64,000 bases of DNA from Planctomycetota bacterium (GTDB taxonomy: Bacteria; Planctomycetota; JAJSAM01; JAJVHW01), in NCBI GenBank assembly GCA_021776825.1, contig JAJFFG010000122.1, forward strand, positions 1-64,000. Reading direction: 5' to 3'. Made by a program: the position numbers and the translations under genes. Shown here piece by piece: positions 17,177 to 24,788 of the stretch (the first letter of the stretch is position 1; each line of letters opens with the position of its first letter). The notes beneath the pieces were generated by a model. That model was given only the letters and a program-made list of their open reading frames with translations. It was not told where the DNA came from and made no database searches.

Positions 17177-18366
17177 CAGGCAGCCTCCACCAGAGTGCTC
17201 CGAAGATCCCACCCGGCACTGCGGGGGAGACTTCGGTACGCGTCGACTAGGGCGCGATCAGCTGCGGCCCGCGTGTAGCGGGTCGACGCAGCGCGCGCTG
17301 CCTTGCAGAGTTCTGCCCGGCGGGACTCGTCGAGCAGTTCGCGGAGTGCATCCGCGATCGACTCGGTCGAGTAGTCCGCCAGGAGGATCCCACAACCCGT
17401 GTCGGCCACGATCTCACCGATCTCGCCGAAGCGAGCGGTGACGACCGGGATGCCTGCCGCCAGAGCCTCGAACAGTTTGTTCGGGGCCGAGAAGCGGGCG
17501 TTCGGGTTGTCGGGATCGAAGCCGTAGTACACGGCATCTGCGGCAGCGGTCCACCGGGCGACGTCCGACGGGGCGACGAGCCCCACGAACCGAATGCGGT
17601 CGCAGCGAGCCGCGGCTTGTTCAGCCGCCTGCACACCTGCGCCCCTGCCGCCCACCACCAATTCCACTCCGGGAACGGACTCGACAGCCTCGAGAAGAGG
17701 CTCGAGCCGGCGTTCCGGCGTGAGGTTGGCGATGAAACAAATGAACACGGTGGACTCCTTCACACCTGCATCTACGCGAACGGCTTGCCGAACGGCCGCG
17801 GGACCGCCATCGGTGTCGATCGGATCGCGCCAGTTGCCGACCACCTGCGTCAGCTTGGCCCCCATGTCCTGGTAGTGACGACGCAAGCGCTCACCCACTG
17901 TCACCAGCAGGTCCGCGCGCGGGACGAGGAAGCGCTCCAGAGCCCGGCAGATGGTCTTGATCGCCTTGGAGACGTTCTCCCCGAGCATGTCCGAGTAGCT
18001 CTCGTGAGCGTCGAACACGAGGCTTGCACCGGTCGCTCGCGCCAGTCGCCACGCCGCCGGGAGGGTGTCCAGATCGTGCGCATGGACCACGTCCGGCTGG
18101 AGTGACTTGCCGACGCTCACGAACCGGGACCAGATCCGCGGCATCTGCAAGGCCTGGCTCGAGCCCCGGCCGTGCGTGGACGGAAGTCGAATTCGCTGAA
18201 CACGGACTCCATCACGCACCTCGACCTCGGGATGGTCGCCGTCACGATCCCAGCCCAGGATCACGACAGACGCACCCGCCGCAGCGAGGGCCCGAGCCTC
18301 GGCCTCCACGCGCGGGTCGGGCGCGCAGGCGTTCCCCAGAAGCATCACGACGCGTGGTCCGGTCAT
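17176..18366 (-). CDS. Glycosyltransferase family 4
   Basis: A 396-residue GT4 enzyme starting MTGPRVVMLLGNACAPDPRV. The ATG overlaps the wecB stop as ATGA, which supports this start over longer readings. DVVHAHDLDTLPAAWRLA and the C-terminal FSAPNKLFEALAAGIPVVTARFGEIGEIV identify the fold and the nucleotide-sugar site. Donor and acceptor are unknown. It lies between the epimerase and the ligase in an overlapping gene chain. Confidence 0.88.
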   Translation of the reverse strand: MTGPRVVMLLGNACAPDPRVEAEARALAAAGASVVILGWDRDGDHPEVEVRDGVRVQRIRLPSTHGRGSSQALQMPRIWSRFVSVGKSLQPDVVHAHDLDTLPAAWRLARATGASLVFDAHESYSDMLGENVSKAIKTICRALERFLVPRADLLVTVGERLRRHYQDMGAKLTQVVGNWRDPIDTDGGPAAVRQAVRVDAGVKESTVFICFIANLTPERRLEPLLEAVESVPGVELVVGGRGAGVQAAEQAAARCDRIRFVGLVAPSDVARWTAAADAVYYGFDPDNPNARFSAPNKLFEALAAGIPVVTARFGEIGEIVADTGCGILLADYSTESIADALRELLDESRRAELCKAARAASTRYTRAAADRALVDAYRSLPRSAGWDLRSTLVEAA

Positions 18367-19430
18367 GCGAAGTGCTCCTCGAGCGCCGCGACCACCGCCG
18401 CAGCCGCGTTCCCACCGCCGTAGAACTCGAGATCGGGAGCGCCCTCTGGAGCAGAGGCCGCTGCGACGCACTCGCGGATGCGCGCCTCGTCGGCGCCCGC
18501 CAGTCGGTTCCAGCCGCCCTCGAGCGTCTCCACCCATTCGGTCTCGTCGCGCAGCGTCACGCACGGCACCGCGAGGAAGTAGGCCTCCTTTTGGAGCCCA
18601 CCGGAGTCTGTCAGGAGTGCGCGTGAGTCCGCAACGAGCCCGAGCATCTCGGAGTAGCGCAGCGGATCAAGGAGCCGCAGGCCCGACAGTCCAGCTTCGA
18701 GACCCTCGCGCTTCAACGCGGCGCGCGTGCGCGGGTGGCACGGGAGGAGCACGGGCAGATCCAGTCCGTCGAGAGCGCGAGTGATCGAGCGCAGCCGTCC
18801 GCTGTCGTCGGTGTTCTCGGCCCGATGCAGCGTGCACGAGTAGTACCCGCCGGGCTCCACGCCGAGCCGCCCTGCGATGCCGAGATCGCGACCGGCCTCC
18901 GCTGCGTTGAGACAGGCGTCGAGCATCACGTCACCCACCACGGCGACCGACGCGCTGGCCCCTTCGCGAGCGAGCTGTTCGGCGGCGCTCGGCGTCGGGC
19001 ACAGGCAGAGGTCGGAGAGGTGATCGGCGGAGATGCGGTTGATCTCCTCGGGCATGCGCAGGTTGTGACTGCGCAACCCCGCTTCGACATGCACGAGCGG
19101 CACGCCGAGCTGACGGGCGGCGAGAGCGCCGGCGAGCGTCGAGTCGGTGTCGCCGTAGATCAGGAGAACGTCGGCCTCCTGGACTCGGATCTGGTCGCGG
19201 ATGCCGCGCACCATCGTCGCCATGCGGACCCCGGTTGCCAGCCCAGCAACGTTGAGGTGCGCATCCGGCGGAGGGATGCGCAGGTCCTCGAAGAACACGT
19301 CCGACAGCGCAGCGTCGTAGTGCTGCCCGGTATGGAGGAGGCGTTCCTCGTGACGCTGGCGCAGCGCACGTGAGACGGGGGCCGCCTTCACGAACTGCGG
19401 TCGCGCTCCGACGACGGTCAACACTCTCAT
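18363..19430 (-). CDS. wecB: UDP-N-acetylglucosamine 2-epimerase (non-hydrolysing type)
   Basis: A 355-residue WecB/MnaA-fold enzyme. Key motifs: GARPQFVKAAP (8-18), HTGQHYD (33-39), HVEAGLRS (114-121), MPEEINR (126-132), HRAENTD (202-208) and DSGGLQKEA (275-283). The TEWVET...GWNRL segment near the C-terminus is typical of WbpI-like enzymes that act on UDP-2,3-diacetamido-glucuronate, so the substrate may be that rather than UDP-GlcNAc. The adjacent DegT aminotransferase fits such a pathway. An SD (GGAGG) sits four to five bases before the ATG. A second paralogue is at 57298-58410. Confidence 0.9.
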   Translation of the reverse strand: MRVLTVVGARPQFVKAAPVSRALRQRHEERLLHTGQHYDAALSDVFFEDLRIPPPDAHLNVAGLATGVRMATMVRGIRDQIRVQEADVLLIYGDTDSTLAGALAARQLGVPLVHVEAGLRSHNLRMPEEINRISADHLSDLCLCPTPSAAEQLAREGASASVAVVGDVMLDACLNAAEAGRDLGIAGRLGVEPGGYYSCTLHRAENTDDSGRLRSITRALDGLDLPVLLPCHPRTRAALKREGLEAGLSGLRLLDPLRYSEMLGLVADSRALLTDSGGLQKEAYFLAVPCVTLRDETEWVETLEGGWNRLAGADEARIRECVAAASAPEGAPDLEFYGGGNAAAAVVAALEEHFA

Positions 19431-19487
19431 GAGGCCTCCGTTCGGTCGTCGCAGCGGGCCGCAGAAGGCCGCGCCGATCAGACCGTT

Positions 19488-20594
19488 CTACGCTCCATAG
19501 AACGCGCGTATGGTCTCGACCACGTACGCGCGTTCGTCATCTCGCAGGTCTGGGTTCACGGGGATCGAGAGCGTTTCGCGAGCGGCGCGCTCGGACTCCG
19601 GGAACTGACCCTGCTTGTAGCCAAGGTCGAGGAAGCACGTCTGCTCGTGCAGCGACAGCGGGTAGTAGATCCCCGAGCCCACTCCGTGCTCGCCGAGGTA
19701 CGCCCTCAGCTCGTCGCGGCGGTCGGCACGCAGAACGTACTGGTTGTAGATGTGACGCTTGCCCGCCCCGACGGCCGGAGTGGTGAGACCGTCGACGTCC
19801 GCGAACGCCGCGTCGTAGAACGCTGCGTTCTGCTGTCGTCCCTCGGTCCAAGCATCGAGATGCCGCAGCTTGACGCTCAGCGCGGCGGCCTGCAGCGCGT
19901 CGAGGCGGCTGTTGAAGCCGACCTCCTGGTGGTAGTAGCGCTTCATGCCACCGTGCGTCCGCAGCCCGGTGAGACGCTCCGCGAGGTCCGCGCGCGTGGT
20001 GGCCATCATTCCGCCGTCGCCCAGTCCTCCGAGGTTCTTGCTCGGATAGAAGCTGAACGTGCCGATGTCCCCCATCGAGCCCGCGCGACGCCCGTTGTCC
20101 TCCGCGCCGAGCGCCTGGGCGGCGTCCTCGACCACGCCCAGACCGTGCCGCTCTGCGATCGCGACAATCGGGTCCATGTCGGCGCACTGGCCGTAGAGAT
20201 GCACCGGCATGAGCACCCGCGTTCGCTCGGTGACGACGTCCTCGATCTGCGCAGGATCGATGTTGAAGCTGACGGGGTCGATGTCGACGAACACCGGGCG
20301 GCCGCGGGCGTTCACAGTCGCGCCGGCCGTCGCAAAGAACGTGTACGGCGTCGTCACCACCTCTTCGCCGTCCGCGACGCCGAGCGCGCGCAACGCCAGC
20401 AGGATCGCATCCGTGCCGCTCGCGCAGCCGATCGCGTGCGGCACGCCGCTGTACGCGGCGACCTCGGTCTCGAAGGACTTCACGTACGGTCCGAGAATGC
20501 AGGCCTGGGCGTCGGCGACCTCCGTGATGGCCGCGAGCACGTCCTCGCGGAGGCTCTGCCACTGACGCTTCAGATCGAGAAGGGGGACCTGCAT
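19488..20594 (-). CDS. DegT/DnrJ/EryC1/StrS sugar aminotransferase
   Basis: A 368-residue PLP-dependent aminotransferase of nucleotide sugars. The start at MQVPLLDLKRQ is the family's usual N-terminus; GAGGAA lies upstream. Motifs: CASGTDA (58-64), EDAAQALGA (156-164) and SFYPSKNLGGLGDGG with Lys186 as the Schiff-base lysine. The close WecB/WbpI-like neighbour and the UDP-GlcNAc 6-dehydrogenase at 58.5 kb suggest a WbpE-like 3-amination step toward a UDP-2,3-diamino-uronic acid. The matching 3-dehydrogenase and N-acetyltransferase are not in the window. Confidence 0.9.
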   Translation of the reverse strand: MQVPLLDLKRQWQSLREDVLAAITEVADAQACILGPYVKSFETEVAAYSGVPHAIGCASGTDAILLALRALGVADGEEVVTTPYTFFATAGATVNARGRPVFVDIDPVSFNIDPAQIEDVVTERTRVLMPVHLYGQCADMDPIVAIAERHGLGVVEDAAQALGAEDNGRRAGSMGDIGTFSFYPSKNLGGLGDGGMMATTRADLAERLTGLRTHGGMKRYYHQEVGFNSRLDALQAAALSVKLRHLDAWTEGRQQNAAFYDAAFADVDGLTTPAVGAGKRHIYNQYVLRADRRDELRAYLGEHGVGSGIYYPLSLHEQTCFLDLGYKQGQFPESERAARETLSIPVNPDLRDDERAYVVETIRAFYGA

Positions 20595-20636
20595 GGATGG
20601 GTTCCTCGCGGAGACGGTGCTCGACAGAGATGTGCG

Positions 20637-20649
20637 GACAGTTTCTGTC
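20637..20649. promoter_or_regulatory. Dyad GACAG-TTT-CTGTC, candidate operator
   Basis: Perfect five-base arms around TTT lie 43 bases upstream of the aminotransferase ATG, in an otherwise gene-free 148-base gap. The position suits a repressor site or 5' leader hairpin for the 20.6-to-9.8 kb unit. It is short, so chance occurrence is possible. Confidence 0.3.
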
Positions 20650-20692
20650 ATGTTCACCAATCTCGACGGACGCACCGTCGTCCCGGAGTGTT

Positions 20693-20731
20693 ACGGGGCA
20701 GTCCGCAAGCCGCGGACCGAAGTGGCCCCGT
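20693..20731 (-). terminator. Strong bipartite hairpin after the glycosyltransferase gene
   Basis: Outer arms ACGGGGC (20693-20699) and GCCCCGT (20725-20731) enclose inner arms GTCCGC (20701-20706) and GCGGAC (20712-20717). On the minus strand the hairpin begins 12 bases after the TIGR03087-type glycosyltransferase stop. No U-run follows, so it may be a pause or stability element, or an atypical terminator, separating the XrtA core from the downstream sugar operon. Confidence 0.45.
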
Positions 20732-20742
20732 CGGAGCCGACG

Positions 20743-21891
20743 TCACGGAGCCAGCAGGCGCTCCAGGACCGTCAGGTTCCGCTCCCAGTCACAGTGTGAC
20801 TCGACGAAGGAGCGCGCCGTCGAAGACAGGCGTTCACGTTCGTCACGATTGTCGAGCAACCTCAGCACCGCGGAGGCGAAATCGAGAGGGTCGTCCGCGA
20901 CGAGCGCGTCGCGACCGTCCTGAGCCTCCACGCCCTCGGCCGCGCCTGACGTCATCACGGTCGGAAGTCCGAGCGCCATGCCGACGAGCGCCTTGGTCTG
21001 TACACCGTTCGATTCGTTGATCGGAACGACTGCGATCGCGCACCCCTGCATCACGGGACGGATGTCGTCGACCCAGCCCGTGACGTGCACGCCCGTCAGT
21101 CCCGTGAGCGCGGCGGGCGGCTTGCGACCGATCACGACGAGCTCTGCGCCGGGACGTTCCGCGCGAATGCGCGGCAGCACCTCGCGCGCGAACCAGACGA
21201 TGCCCTCCGCGTTCGGCGCGTAGTCGAGCGCTCCGACGAACGCGATCCGCGCTCCGCCTGGATCGACGGCGCGCTTCTGGAAGTAGTCGAGATCCACCCC
21301 GGTTCGGACGACGTGCACGACGCCGTTCTCTCCGCCGAGGATCTCCGCCTCGCGCCGCGACGTCAGCGTCACGGCATCGAGCTCGCGCATGCAACGCTCT
21401 TCGAACTTGCGCACGCGACGTGACTCGATGAGGTGGATCGGGTTGTGCGATCGCTCGAACCGTGCTCGCCACTTGGCGCTATCGACGTCGACAAGATCGA
21501 CAACGCGCGGCATGCCGCTCAGTTGCATCAGCGGAGGCGCCATCTGGCCCGAGTACGCGAACGCAGCGTCGGGCCGCACGCGACGTGCTGTCTCCTTCGC
21601 CCAGTCGGTGAGCCGGCGCGACGACATGATCTCGAACGAGATCGGGCGGCCAGTCACCGCGGCGAGCAGGCCTCGCGCGAGCGGGGGCCGCGGCACGATG
21701 TGGATGTCGGCACACAGCGGACGCAGATGATCCTCGACGGCCTGCGCCTCCTTCGAATCGCCGTTGTCGCCGAACGCACCGAGGAACACCTCGTGACGCC
21801 GCGCCAGCCAGCGGAGGATCCCGTGACTTCGCAGGCGATCGCCCTTGTCGGGCGGCCAGGGCGAGCGATGGGCGAGGAAGAGGAGTTTCAT
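20743..21891 (-). CDS. XrtA/PEP-CTERM system glycosyltransferase (TIGR03087 type)
   Basis: A 382-residue GT-B protein starting MKLLFLAHRSPWPPDKGDR, the hallmark N-terminus of the 'sugar transferase, PEP-CTERM/EpsH1 system associated' family. DLVDVDSAKW in the middle and VVPINESNGVQTKALVGMALG in the C-terminal half are further family features. The ATG overlaps the FemAB-like stop as ATGA. Only found with exosortase A loci in known genomes, it probably builds the XrtA-linked polysaccharide. Confidence 0.9.
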   Translation of the reverse strand: MKLLFLAHRSPWPPDKGDRLRSHGILRWLARRHEVFLGAFGDNGDSKEAQAVEDHLRPLCADIHIVPRPPLARGLLAAVTGRPISFEIMSSRRLTDWAKETARRVRPDAAFAYSGQMAPPLMQLSGMPRVVDLVDVDSAKWRARFERSHNPIHLIESRRVRKFEERCMRELDAVTLTSRREAEILGGENGVVHVVRTGVDLDYFQKRAVDPGGARIAFVGALDYAPNAEGIVWFAREVLPRIRAERPGAELVVIGRKPPAALTGLTGVHVTGWVDDIRPVMQGCAIAVVPINESNGVQTKALVGMALGLPTVMTSGAAEGVEAQDGRDALVADDPLDFASAVLRLLDNRDERERLSSTARSFVESHCDWERNLTVLERLLAP

Positions 21892-22925
21892 GACAGCCCC
21901 GGCGAGAGCAGTGGGCCGAGCAGGTTCGCCGCCCAGGGCGGCAGTCGCTTCCAGGCGTCGATCTTGCGCTGATACCGCGGATTCGCTGGATTGAGCGAGG
22001 GGAGTTCCGTCGCACGCACGAGGCGGAAGCGATACGCGAGCTGGTGCTCGTCCATCCCCCAGCGACGCTTGAAGTCGTACGAGCCGGAGCCACGCTTGCT
22101 GCGTCCGAAGTCGTAGTACGTGAACCCTGCACGTCGCGCGAAGCGCAGCACGTTCAGGTACAGCCCGTGGTTCGGGAACGCCTCTCGTGCGTCGCCGGCC
22201 GCCCCGGCGTAGTACGGCAGGATGCGCTCGGCGAACGAGAACGAGAGGCACGCGGCGACGGGCCGCTCGGCATCGCGGACAACGAGGATGCGCGGCCCGA
22301 GATCCGCGCATTCCGCCACGAGGCGTAGGAAGCGGGCGGGCAGCACGGGCGTACCGAGGCGGTGCTGGTTCTCCGCAAAGAGGCCGTGGAACGTGTCGAA
22401 GTTCTCCGGCGTCTCCGTGGCCGTCACGACCTTGTCGGCCTTGCGGCAGTCGGCGCGCGTCTTCTTCGGGATCGCCTTCAAGATGGCGTCGTCGTCGGTC
22501 GCGATCGGCCCACCGAACGTGACGCGCAGGTCGTTGCCGCCCCAGTGTTCCCCGTCACCGATGCCGTCGCACGCAGTGTGCAGCCGCAGTTCGAGGTACT
22601 GGACCTTCCGACGCTCGGCTTCGACTTCGGCCGCCTCGACGAGTTCTCGCGCGACGTCGACGCTCTCCGCGAGCGGACCGCCGTACGCTGCCTGCGGCAT
22701 GGACGTGAGTCGTGCACCGAAGAGTGCGCTCTTGACGTGAGCGAGGGGCAGGCCGCCGGCAATCGAGCCGTCCTGCTCCGCGATGACCCAGAGCTGGCGA
22801 GCTCCCAACCCGCGTTCCACACAGTCGGACCAGCCGCTCAGGTGGAACGGCGTTCCCTCCGGATGAGCGCGCACGTATGCGTCCCATCCGGCTGGAGGCC
22901 GGCTCAGCACGGACACCTTCGCCAT
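21888..22925 (-). CDS. FemAB-like XrtA/PEP-CTERM-associated protein
   Basis: A 345-residue protein with a double GNAT-like fold related to FemABX peptidyltransferases, of the PEP-CTERM-associated FemAB subfamily. SGWSDCVERGLGARQLWVIA near the start and FGRSKRGSGSYDFKRRWG near residue 290 are characteristic. It probably transfers an amino acid or acyl group to a sugar or peptide of the exported polymer; the reaction is not established. Its start is 11 bases from the tyrosine kinase stop. Confidence 0.88.
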   Translation of the reverse strand: MAKVSVLSRPPAGWDAYVRAHPEGTPFHLSGWSDCVERGLGARQLWVIAEQDGSIAGGLPLAHVKSALFGARLTSMPQAAYGGPLAESVDVARELVEAAEVEAERRKVQYLELRLHTACDGIGDGEHWGGNDLRVTFGGPIATDDDAILKAIPKKTRADCRKADKVVTATETPENFDTFHGLFAENQHRLGTPVLPARFLRLVAECADLGPRILVVRDAERPVAACLSFSFAERILPYYAGAAGDAREAFPNHGLYLNVLRFARRAGFTYYDFGRSKRGSGSYDFKRRWGMDEHQLAYRFRLVRATELPSLNPANPRYQRKIDAWKRLPPWAANLLGPLLSPGLS

Positions 22926-22935
22926 GATGCGGAGG

Positions 22936-23832
22936 CTACTCGGGCTGCTGCTGGTCGTACGGGTAGTAGTAGTAGTCCTTCACGTCGCCCTCGAGTCCCG
23001 TCAACAGGGTACCGAGCACGTTCGCGCGGGCCTTCTTCAGCTGTTCGAGCGCCCGCTTGGAGACGTCGCGGGGCGTCTTCTCCATGCGGACGACGAGCAC
23101 GGTGCCGTCGACGCGAGGCGAGATCACACCGGGATCGGTTGTGGAGATTACGGGCGGCGAGTCGATGACGACGAAGTCGTAGTCACGACGAAGCCGCGCG
23201 AGAAGATCGTCCATGCGCTTACCACCGAGCAGCTCCGCCGGGTTCGGCGGCACGCGGCCCGAGGGCAGGACCCAGAGGTTCGGCAGGCGGCAGCGCTGGA
23301 GCACCATCTCGAGCATGCAGCCGCCGGTCAGGTAGTCCGAGAGGCCGCGCTGGTTGTCCAAGCCCATCAGCTTGTGCATGGTCGGCTTGCGCATGTCGGC
23401 GTCGATGAGCACGACCTTGCGATCGAGCTCCTCGGCCATCGTGCAGGCGAGGTTCACACTGCTGACGCTCTTACCCTCCGACGGAACCGAGCTCGTCACG
23501 ACGACGATCTGGATCGGCTTCTCCGGCGACATCGCGAGGATGTTCGTGCGCACCGCGCGGTACTGCTCGGCGTGCGCGGAGTGCGGATCGGTCAGGAGGA
23601 CGAGGTGCGCGTCCACGTCTCCGTGGCCACCCGGGCGGCGCGCTGCGACGGACGGCAGCGGCGGCGCGACGAGCGGTGCGGCCGCATCGACCACAGCGGC
23701 TGGCGACTCGCCGTCCACGTCCTCCACCGGGGGCGGCGCCACGGGCGTAGGTGCCGGAGCTGGTGCCACGGCGGTCGTCCGCCGCGCGCGGTCGCCCTCA
23801 GCCTTCCTCAGCGCATCGTGCATCTTTCCCAT
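22936..23832 (-). CDS. XrtA-associated tyrosine autokinase (CpsD-like BY-kinase)
   Basis: A 298-residue cytoplasmic BY-kinase without a transmembrane domain, so it must work with the Wzz-like protein encoded two genes upstream. Walker A SSVPSEGKS (114-122), Walker A' VLIDADMRKP (141-150) and Walker B VVIDSPP (221-227) are clear. The C-terminal tyrosine cluster is DYYYYPYD (286-293). Residues 20-70 are a Pro/Ala-rich linker. Cyclic autophosphorylation in this family controls polymer length and export. Order with the ATPase, Wzz and Wza is the usual XrtA order. Confidence 0.92.
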   Translation of the reverse strand: MGKMHDALRKAEGDRARRTTAVAPAPAPTPVAPPPVEDVDGESPAAVVDAAAPLVAPPLPSVAARRPGGHGDVDAHLVLLTDPHSAHAEQYRAVRTNILAMSPEKPIQIVVVTSSVPSEGKSVSSVNLACTMAEELDRKVVLIDADMRKPTMHKLMGLDNQRGLSDYLTGGCMLEMVLQRCRLPNLWVLPSGRVPPNPAELLGGKRMDDLLARLRRDYDFVVIDSPPVISTTDPGVISPRVDGTVLVVRMEKTPRDVSKRALEQLKKARANVLGTLLTGLEGDVKDYYYYPYDQQQPE

Positions 23833-23856
23833 GTCTTGCTCCTGACCCCGTCGTCG

Positions 23857-24684
23857 CTACCGCGACCCTGCGTGGCGCGCGCCCTCGAGATCGCGAATGA
23901 CCTCGCGGACGAGCGACTCGGAGATCTTGCGGGTCTCGTGCACGAACCCGAGCAGCAGCACGTTGTCGCAGATGATGTTCACCACGCGCGGGATGCCACC
24001 GCTGTACTCGTAGATGGCCTTCAGCGCGCGTCGGCTGAACTTGAGCGAACCGTCGGCACCGGAGATGCGCAGGCGGTGGAACACGTACGCCTGCGTCTCG
24101 CGCTCGGAGAGCGGATACAGGTGGAAGCGGAGCACGATGCGCTGCTTCAGTTGCTTGAGCTCGGGAAGGTCGACGATCTCGCGCAGCTCGGGCTGTCCCA
24201 TGAGCACGATCTGGATGAGCTTGTCGCGCTCGGTCTCGAGGTTCGAGATGAGGCGGATTTCCTCGAGCACCTCGGGGCGTAGGTTCTGCGCCTCATCCAC
24301 GATCAGCACGACGTTGGCGCCCTGGCGGTACTGCTCGACGAGGAAGGAGTTCAGCTCGTTGAAGAGCGTCACCTTGCCGACGTTGCCGGGGATCCAGAGA
24401 CCGAACTCCTCGCAGATCGACTGCAGGAGCTGACGCTCGGTCAGCCGCGTGTTCGTGATCACGGCCACCTTGGTGCTCGGATCCAGACGGTTGAGGAACG
24501 CGCGGCAGACCGTGGTCTTCCCGGCGCCAATCTCACCCGAGAGGAGCACAAACCCCTTCCGCTCGTTCACCGCATACAGCAGGCTCGACAGAGCCTCCTG
24601 GTGCTGCTCCGAATGGAAGAAGAACCGGGTGTCCGGTGTCGTGTTGAACGGCATCTTGTCGAGGCCGTAGAACTGCTGGTACAT
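23857..24684 (-). CDS. XrtA-associated ExeA-like AAA ATPase (TIGR03015 type)
   Basis: A 275-residue ATPase starting MYQQFYGLDKMPFNTTPD, the signature of the putative secretion ATPase found in PEP-CTERM loci. Walker A GEIGAGKTT (50-58), Walker B VVLIVDEAQ (125-133) and the sensor region GQPELR are present. It resembles ExeA/GspA but lacks the peptidoglycan-binding C-terminus. Its exact task in the export system is not known. It is separated from the Wzz gene by 104 bases containing a short tandem repeat. Confidence 0.92.
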   Translation of the reverse strand: MYQQFYGLDKMPFNTTPDTRFFFHSEQHQEALSSLLYAVNERKGFVLLSGEIGAGKTTVCRAFLNRLDPSTKVAVITNTRLTERQLLQSICEEFGLWIPGNVGKVTLFNELNSFLVEQYRQGANVVLIVDEAQNLRPEVLEEIRLISNLETERDKLIQIVLMGQPELREIVDLPELKQLKQRIVLRFHLYPLSERETQAYVFHRLRISGADGSLKFSRRALKAIYEYSGGIPRVVNIICDNVLLLGFVHETRKISESLVREVIRDLEGARHAGSR

Positions 24685-24735
24685 CGTCTACCCCCTCACC
24701 CTGGACGCGCCGCCATGGCGCAGCCGGAGGGTGCC

Positions 24736-24759
24736 GGTCATCGGTCGGGTCATCGGTCG
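24736..24759. repeat. Two tandem 12-mers GGTCATCGGTCG
   Basis: GGTCATCGGTCG occurs twice head to tail, followed by a partial third unit, in the 104-base gap between the Wzz-like and ATPase genes. It may be slippage-derived spacer DNA. A weak 5-bp hairpin (24708-24722) precedes it. Confidence 0.5.
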
Positions 24760-24788
24760 GGTCCTCGCAGGCTTCATCGCTCGGTCCA

